A DNA stretch of 64,000 nt, taken from positions 79,715,696 through 79,779,695 of the forward strand of contig OY720643.1 of assembly GCA_963169105.1 (NCBI GenBank), given 5' to 3'. This stretch comes from Ceriagrion tenellum. Lineage: Eukaryota > Arthropoda > Insecta > Odonata > Coenagrionidae. Every line of letters begins with the position of its first letter. Within the stretch, counting starts at the first letter, position 1. Positions 60,461 to 64,000 of this stretch are shown here, piece after piece. The notes beneath the pieces were generated by a model. That model saw only the letters and a list, made by a program, of their open reading frames with translations, was not told where the DNA came from and searched no databases. The position numbers were made by a program, and so were the translations under genes.

Positions 60461-60627
60461 ATGAAAGTAATGCAAGTTTCCACTTAGAGAATTTTACTCT
60501 ACCTAGGTTTCGATGTACTACATCTGCATCAGACATCTACTCTGTCATTTGTTCCTGATGATGATGTAGTACATCGAAACCTAGGTCGTGTAAAATTCAT
60601 CTAAGTGGAAACTTGCATTATTTTCAT
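60461..60627. mobile_element. Inverted-repeat element carrying hammerhead-like cores
   Basis: Arms 60461-60532 and 60555-60627 are inverted copies around a 22-nt centre, differing at a few positions near the outer third (AGAGAATTTTACTCTACC against the complement of GGTCGTGTAAAATTCATCT). The inner part of each arm forms a hammerhead-like core: the right arm on the plus strand and the left arm on the minus strand. No coding sequence. It probably belongs with the elements at 8744-9246 and 48267-48430. Confidence 0.75.
60548..60594 (+). ncRNA. Hammerhead-ribozyme-like core, conserved bases intact
   Basis: CTGATGA (60555-60561); stem II GATGT/ACATC (60563-60567 with 60571-60575, loop AGT); GAAA (60576-60579); self-complementary stem III ACCTAGGT (60579-60586); UH = TC with the predicted cleavage after C60587; stem I 60548-60554 with 60588-60594 (five pairs including two G-U, plus one U-U mismatch and the closing C-G). 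A stray U at 60562 sits between A9 and stem II. ACCUAGGU has no loop, so, as in Penelope-type hammerheads, it would have to act as a dimer. On the minus strand the left arm has the same layout, but the final A of CUGANGA is C. Confidence 0.4.
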
Positions 60628-60644
60628 ACTTTATGAAAGATACG

Positions 60645-60710
60645 TTCGTCTATCTATCTGTCTATCTATCTACATGTATCTATCTATCGTCTATCTATCT
60701 CTACCTCGCG
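60645..60710. repeat. TCTA tetranucleotide microsatellite (3' tail of CR1 copy 3)
   Basis: Imperfect TCTA/TCTG units (CTATCTATCTGTCTATCTAT). It lies exactly at the 3' end of the minus-strand CR1-like tail, as expected for the short tandem repeat terminus of such elements. Confidence 0.9.
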
Positions 60711-61395
60711 AGCCACCACATGAGCATGTGGGTGGGGGATGTTAGGTTACCAGCCGTGAAAATATCTAAGGAATAAGGCTTTGGGAGGAGAAACGGTGAC
60801 GTGTATTATGGGAGTGTGTTTAGGGGAGCTCATTTTTTACTGTGGTCGCTTATTGTGCGTGGAGAGAAGGAGTTTTTGTACCTATCTATTCGGCAGTGTA
60901 TCTCTCTTATTTAATCGCTTCTGTCAGATCTAGAAATATAGTGAGGCGTCATGATAATATTCTCTGTGTCGCTCTGAAATACGCCAGTTCTGAATTTTTC
61001 AAGCAGCTTAAGCCTAGCTGCAGCCTCTGAGTCTCTAGGGGCTCCCACTTTAATCCCTCTAGAAGTTGTGATGTTCGTCCTCAGCAGCTTTGAGCGAAGC
61101 GCGCTGCTTTTCTTTGTATTTCATTATTTTTCTGGTTAAATCTTTATGACCAGGGACCCAAATGCTCGCGGCGTATTCGAGATGTGGCCTAACCAGAGGG
61201 AAGTAGCATCTCTCTTTTACTTTTTCATCCGAGGATCTTTCTATTATACGCTTAACAAAACTTTCTTTAATGCTGTGCCACATATGTTTTCTATGTGTGT
61301 TCCCCACGGGATATCTGAAGTTAAGGTAATTCCAAGATATTTTACTGTATCTGAAGATTTTATGTTACCCAGCAATTCTATGCAAAGGATACAAG
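60711..61395 (-). mobile_element. CR1/L2-type retrotransposon 3' tail (copy 3), minus strand
   Basis: The longest copy. On the minus strand from about 61390: LGNIKSSDTVKYLGITLTSD, WGTHIENICGTA, a frameshift, then KRIIERSSDEKVKERCYFPL, VRPHLEYAASIWVPGHKDLT, later SERHRENYHDA and DRYKNSFSPRTISDHS. VKYLG-TLT-W--HI and VRPHLEYA-S-W are standard thumb-region landmarks of CR1/L2/Jockey-group reverse transcriptases, and the FPRTI-D ending points to CR1/L2. Stops and at least one frameshift make it non-functional. The catalytic core is absent. Confidence 0.85.
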
Positions 61396-61494
61396 ACGCA
61401 TAAATCCAACACTGGTGACAGGAACGTGAAATTTCGCGTATATTACCGTAAATATCAACATTTACGTTATGTATGATTTAACACTTACACGGCG
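61396..61494. other. Short spacer
   Basis: About 100 bp between the CR1-like tail and the Penelope-like remnant, with no signal. Confidence 0.5.
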
Positions 61495-62231
61495 AATAAT
61501 ATTTGTGTAATTCTCTCGGGCTCATAGGGCCTTTTTTCCCTATGTATCTACCACATCCGGGATAATTTCAAGGGTTCTGAGGTGGTACAATATCGAAAGC
61601 ATCCGTAGACCTATGGCCAATTAAAGAGACCGCCTTGTGAGGGCAAAGGATGAATTAGACCTCATGACTCCGGGGGTGTAAAAAATCCCATGCGGAAGTG
61701 GGGAAGTCTACGTGGGAGAGACTGGGCGAAATATATCCACTCGTCTGAAGGAACACCGTAGGAATTTCCGGCTTGGTCAACCGGAAAAATCAGCAGTACT
61801 TGAGCATTGCCTGAGTCGGGACCATAAGATCATTTGGGATGACAAGACTGTTCTATGTCGATCCGGCCAACCGGTTGGGATCGCTTGGGATCGGTTAACC
61901 AAAAAGACGATAGAGATAAGGTTGGAGAGGAAGAATTTTAACCGGGATACTGTTTACACGATCAGCAGCTCTTGGAATAGAATTCTGAAAATAATTCAGA
62001 ACGCCAGATCTAAGTCCCCGCTGGTCAACGGTCCTCCACCACAACAATCGGAGCTCGATCAATCCCGCCCCGCCTAGCATAAAATTAAACGATCGCATGC
62101 TCACGAATGTTCGCATAATTTCATGCTCGCATCAGTAGCCTTGAGAATGGGTAACGAGTCGGAACCCGAAACGTCGCCTGCCTATAGATTTCTTACCCGG
62201 TGGCGAGCACGAGAGAATTACACAAACATTT
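61495..62231 (+). mobile_element. Penelope-like element remnant with inverted terminal repeats
   Basis: One frame runs from about 61532 to a stop at 62075-62077, broken only by TAA at 61622 and 61679. It begins in the RT/linker region (PYVSTTSGIISRVLRWYNIE), continues through LVRAKDELDLMTPGV, stop, KIPCGSGEVYVGETGRNI, RLKEHRR and SAVLEHC. The IPC-G-VY(V/I)GETGR, R-EH and later E-residue pattern is the GIY-YIG endonuclease typical of Penelope-like retroelements. The element is bounded by inverted copies of a roughly 26-bp sequence (61497-61525 and 62205-62231; core TTGTGTAATTCTCTCG), in line with the terminal repeats of the group. Only the 3' third of the ORF remains, so it is 5'-truncated. 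Confidence 0.85.
62140..62176 (+). other. Decayed hammerhead-like motif in the Penelope 3' end
   Basis: CTTGAGA (where CTGANGA is expected) is followed by a hairpin GGGT/ACCC (62149-62152 with 62164-62167, 11-nt loop), then GAAAC and GTC, then G. GAAACGUC with self-complementary ACGU matches the minimal stem III and cleavage site of Penelope-type hammerheads. Two core bases are substituted, so activity is unlikely. Lies 65 bp after the stop codon and 30 bp before the terminal inverted repeat, where such motifs occur in this group. Confidence 0.45.
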
Positions 62232-62744
62232 ATATTGTTTATCTGCATTCTTACCCGAGATCCACAGCAGAGGCGCATGACTATTAATTCAGATAAAATG
62301 GAGGCTGCCTACTGTGGCCAATGTTTGAAGACGTAACTGGGGCGAGACCTGCCCACAATCTTTGTTATCCCCGATTTTCATATAGCGCTTATGGGGTGAC
62401 GAACAAAATTATCAATTTAACTATAGTTTTTATCGCTTACTTTCATGAAATTAGCATGTACCTTCCTATTTACTCAACATTTACGATACAAGGTTTTTTG
62501 CTCAAAAAAGTTATTTATAATCCGCGATCCTGGAGCAAAGTTTCGTCAAATCGACTTGAATCTTCAGCCCTATACGGCTCATAAATGTTTCACAAGTTAC
62601 TTCCCTTTCATTTCAAATGGATGGCGCATATTTTTGCTATGCATTCGCTTATTCGTCTAATTCGTATCTAGGTATATCCAGATATATCCAATATAGTTGC
62701 TATGTCGGTTGTCAGGCTATAGTTTGATGCAGTAATGCCCTCTC
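62232..62744. other. No feature seen
   Basis: AT-rich. Two overlapping plus-strand frames (62321-62584 and 62445-62660) have no motif. Confidence 0.5.
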
Positions 62745-63330
62745 TATCTACCTTAAGTGAGTAAGACCGGAGTAGTTAGGACACAAGTCATTTGAAAGGG
62801 GGGGAAATGGTAAAAAGTAATGGGGAGAGCACAAAGGTTATACATGTGTTTACAATGAGTTAATGACAGTTCCACGCTGCTTATGTTACAACCTTCATTT
62901 GAGGAAAGAACAAAAAAATGTAGGTACCCATCAGTTCGGCACAGTATCTCTCTAATTTTGCCAGGCCTATAAGTTCTAAGATATTGCGCGGGAATAAAAA
63001 TAGAAGTTGGTGCATGACTGAAACTGACCCATTTATCAAGTAATTTAAGCCTATCAGCGTGATGTCTCCGAGTTTCTTACTATGTCCAATCTAATTCTTC
63101 GTTCAAATATGTGATACTCTCACAACAGTTTTACAGTATAGCTTTAGTCACTATATTTTCCTTCGTGATCTAAATCTTACTCGCCAGGGTTCTGTATTCT
63201 CGCGGCGTATTCAGATGAGTCAACGGCAGCATTCTTCAGCAACATTTTCATCAGAGTTCCTTCCTATTGTTTGCTTGTAAATCATAGCTTATTCAATGCA
63301 AAAATCGGAATTGTTTTGTGTTAATCTCCG
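62745..63330 (-). mobile_element. CR1/L2-type retrotransposon 3' tail (copy 4), older and diverged
   Basis: Follows the layout of 60711-61395 with many substitutions and indels: CTATCTACC at the 3' end, GTTAGGACACAAG, GTAGGTACC-ATC-GTTCGGCACAGTATCTCTCT near 62920-62953, GTCTCCGAGTTTCTTA near 63063, and TTCTCGCGGCGTATTC at 63197-63212. Translation is destroyed. The 5' limit is uncertain. Confidence 0.65.
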
Positions 63331-64000
63331 AACTAGATTTGAAGTCAAAGTTCTCTAATGTGTGGATTACCCGACACCTTTCATTAAATGTATGCACAAC
63401 TGATATTCATCCAAACACCTCGTACGACTCATCCATTGATCTGATATCCTTCATTTAATATCCGTTTAATCTTTAAAATAATTCCGTAACTACGCAAGTC
63501 CTCTACTAACGCTTCTACCATTAGTAGAGGACGTGCGATTAGAGGTAAGTTTTAGCGCCACTATAGTATACATACTCTATAGAAATACACGCTTTTAACA
63601 AGAGGGAGTAAGCACTGCATGTATATCTTTTAGTACCCTCCCTCCTTTTAGTACACTCTGAACTCCAGTTTCTTACATGCTAAGCCTTCCCACTTCTATC
63701 TTGGTAAGCGCATTAAATATAAATTTCTTCAATGTATCCAATTTTTAATATATTTTTTGTTTAAATTTTCACATAAATACAAGTGCTTCGCCTCTAATTG
63801 TAAGAGTGAATAAATGAAGAAATTAAGCCGGAAAAATGTTTGTGACTATAATTATTTCTTCTATAAAGATTCTAGATTCATCCTTCTTTAAAAAGATATC
63901 GAAGCAAAAATATAGATGATCAATTACCGATGACTACTAGGGATGGAATATAGGAAGCATTTTAGAGCAGCTATACGGAAAAGTTATCGGTTTTGACAAT
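63331..64000. other. No gene seen; 12-bp perfect hairpin at 63498-63532
   Basis: GTCCTCTACTAA (63498-63509) pairs perfectly with TTAGTAGAGGAC (63521-63532) around an 11-nt loop; three further bases on each side pair with one interruption. The rest is AT-rich with no signal. Confidence 0.6.

Overview
The window looks like nuclear DNA of an animal, most likely an arthropod. It is AT-rich, has no dense coding or operon layout, and its longest open frames are under 170 codons. What can be recognised is a mixed set of eukaryotic repeats: CR1/L2-type and other non-LTR retrotransposon tails, a Penelope-like element with a GIY-YIG endonuclease, tRNA-derived SINEs, a hAT-type MITE and other inverted-repeat elements. 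The arthropod assignment is an inference from this repeat set. No conserved host gene was recognised; the window reads as intergenic or intronic sequence.

Layout. 0-12 kb: a CR1-like tail (968-1412), a hammerhead-like motif (about 2809-2855), a decayed non-LTR reverse transcriptase (4436-5290), two large inverted-repeat elements (5535-6063 and 8744-9246), a 64-bp direct repeat pair (9988 and 10870) and a tRNA-SINE (11646-11846). 12-20 kb: a pyrimidine-rich island running into a nested degenerate repeat array (12801-14640), a tandem duplication (15346-15770), a minus-strand retrotransposon tail ending in a perfect 30-bp hairpin (16632-17401) and another retrotransposon tail (19070-19393). 20-34 kb: GC-rich strand-asymmetric islands, a SINE/LINE tail signature (24545-24790), a retrotransposon tail (25690-26110), a hAT MITE (28942-29240), a tandem duplication (31402-31635) and a second copy of the first SINE family on the minus strand (32750-33025). 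34-48 kb: mostly AT-rich sequence with no signal, plus a SINE (about 42445-42605), a retrotransposon tail (43540-43990) and two weak exon candidates (40471-40785 minus; 46930-47041 plus). 48-64 kb: several inverted-repeat elements, a well-preserved LINE RNase H tail (50240-50879), three CR1-like tails and the Penelope-like remnant (61495-62231).

The observation most worth checking is a recurring architecture. Several inverted-repeat elements (8744-9246, 48267-48430, 60461-60627), the Penelope-like 3' end (62140-62176) and a solitary locus (2809-2855) carry a hammerhead-ribozyme-like arrangement: CUGANGA or a derivative, a short hairpin, GAAA, then a self-complementary stem III and a UH cleavage position. 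The copy at 60548-60594 keeps the conserved core. Penelope-like elements are known to carry hammerhead motifs with very short stem III in their terminal repeats, so these loci are probably a related set of Penelope-derived or retrozyme-like elements folded into inverted repeats. That link is an inference.

All retrotransposon copies seen are 5'-truncated and carry stops or frameshifts, so none appears autonomous. GC-rich, purine/pyrimidine-skewed islands of 300-800 bp recur through the window; their overlapping open frames on both strands do not look like real proteins.
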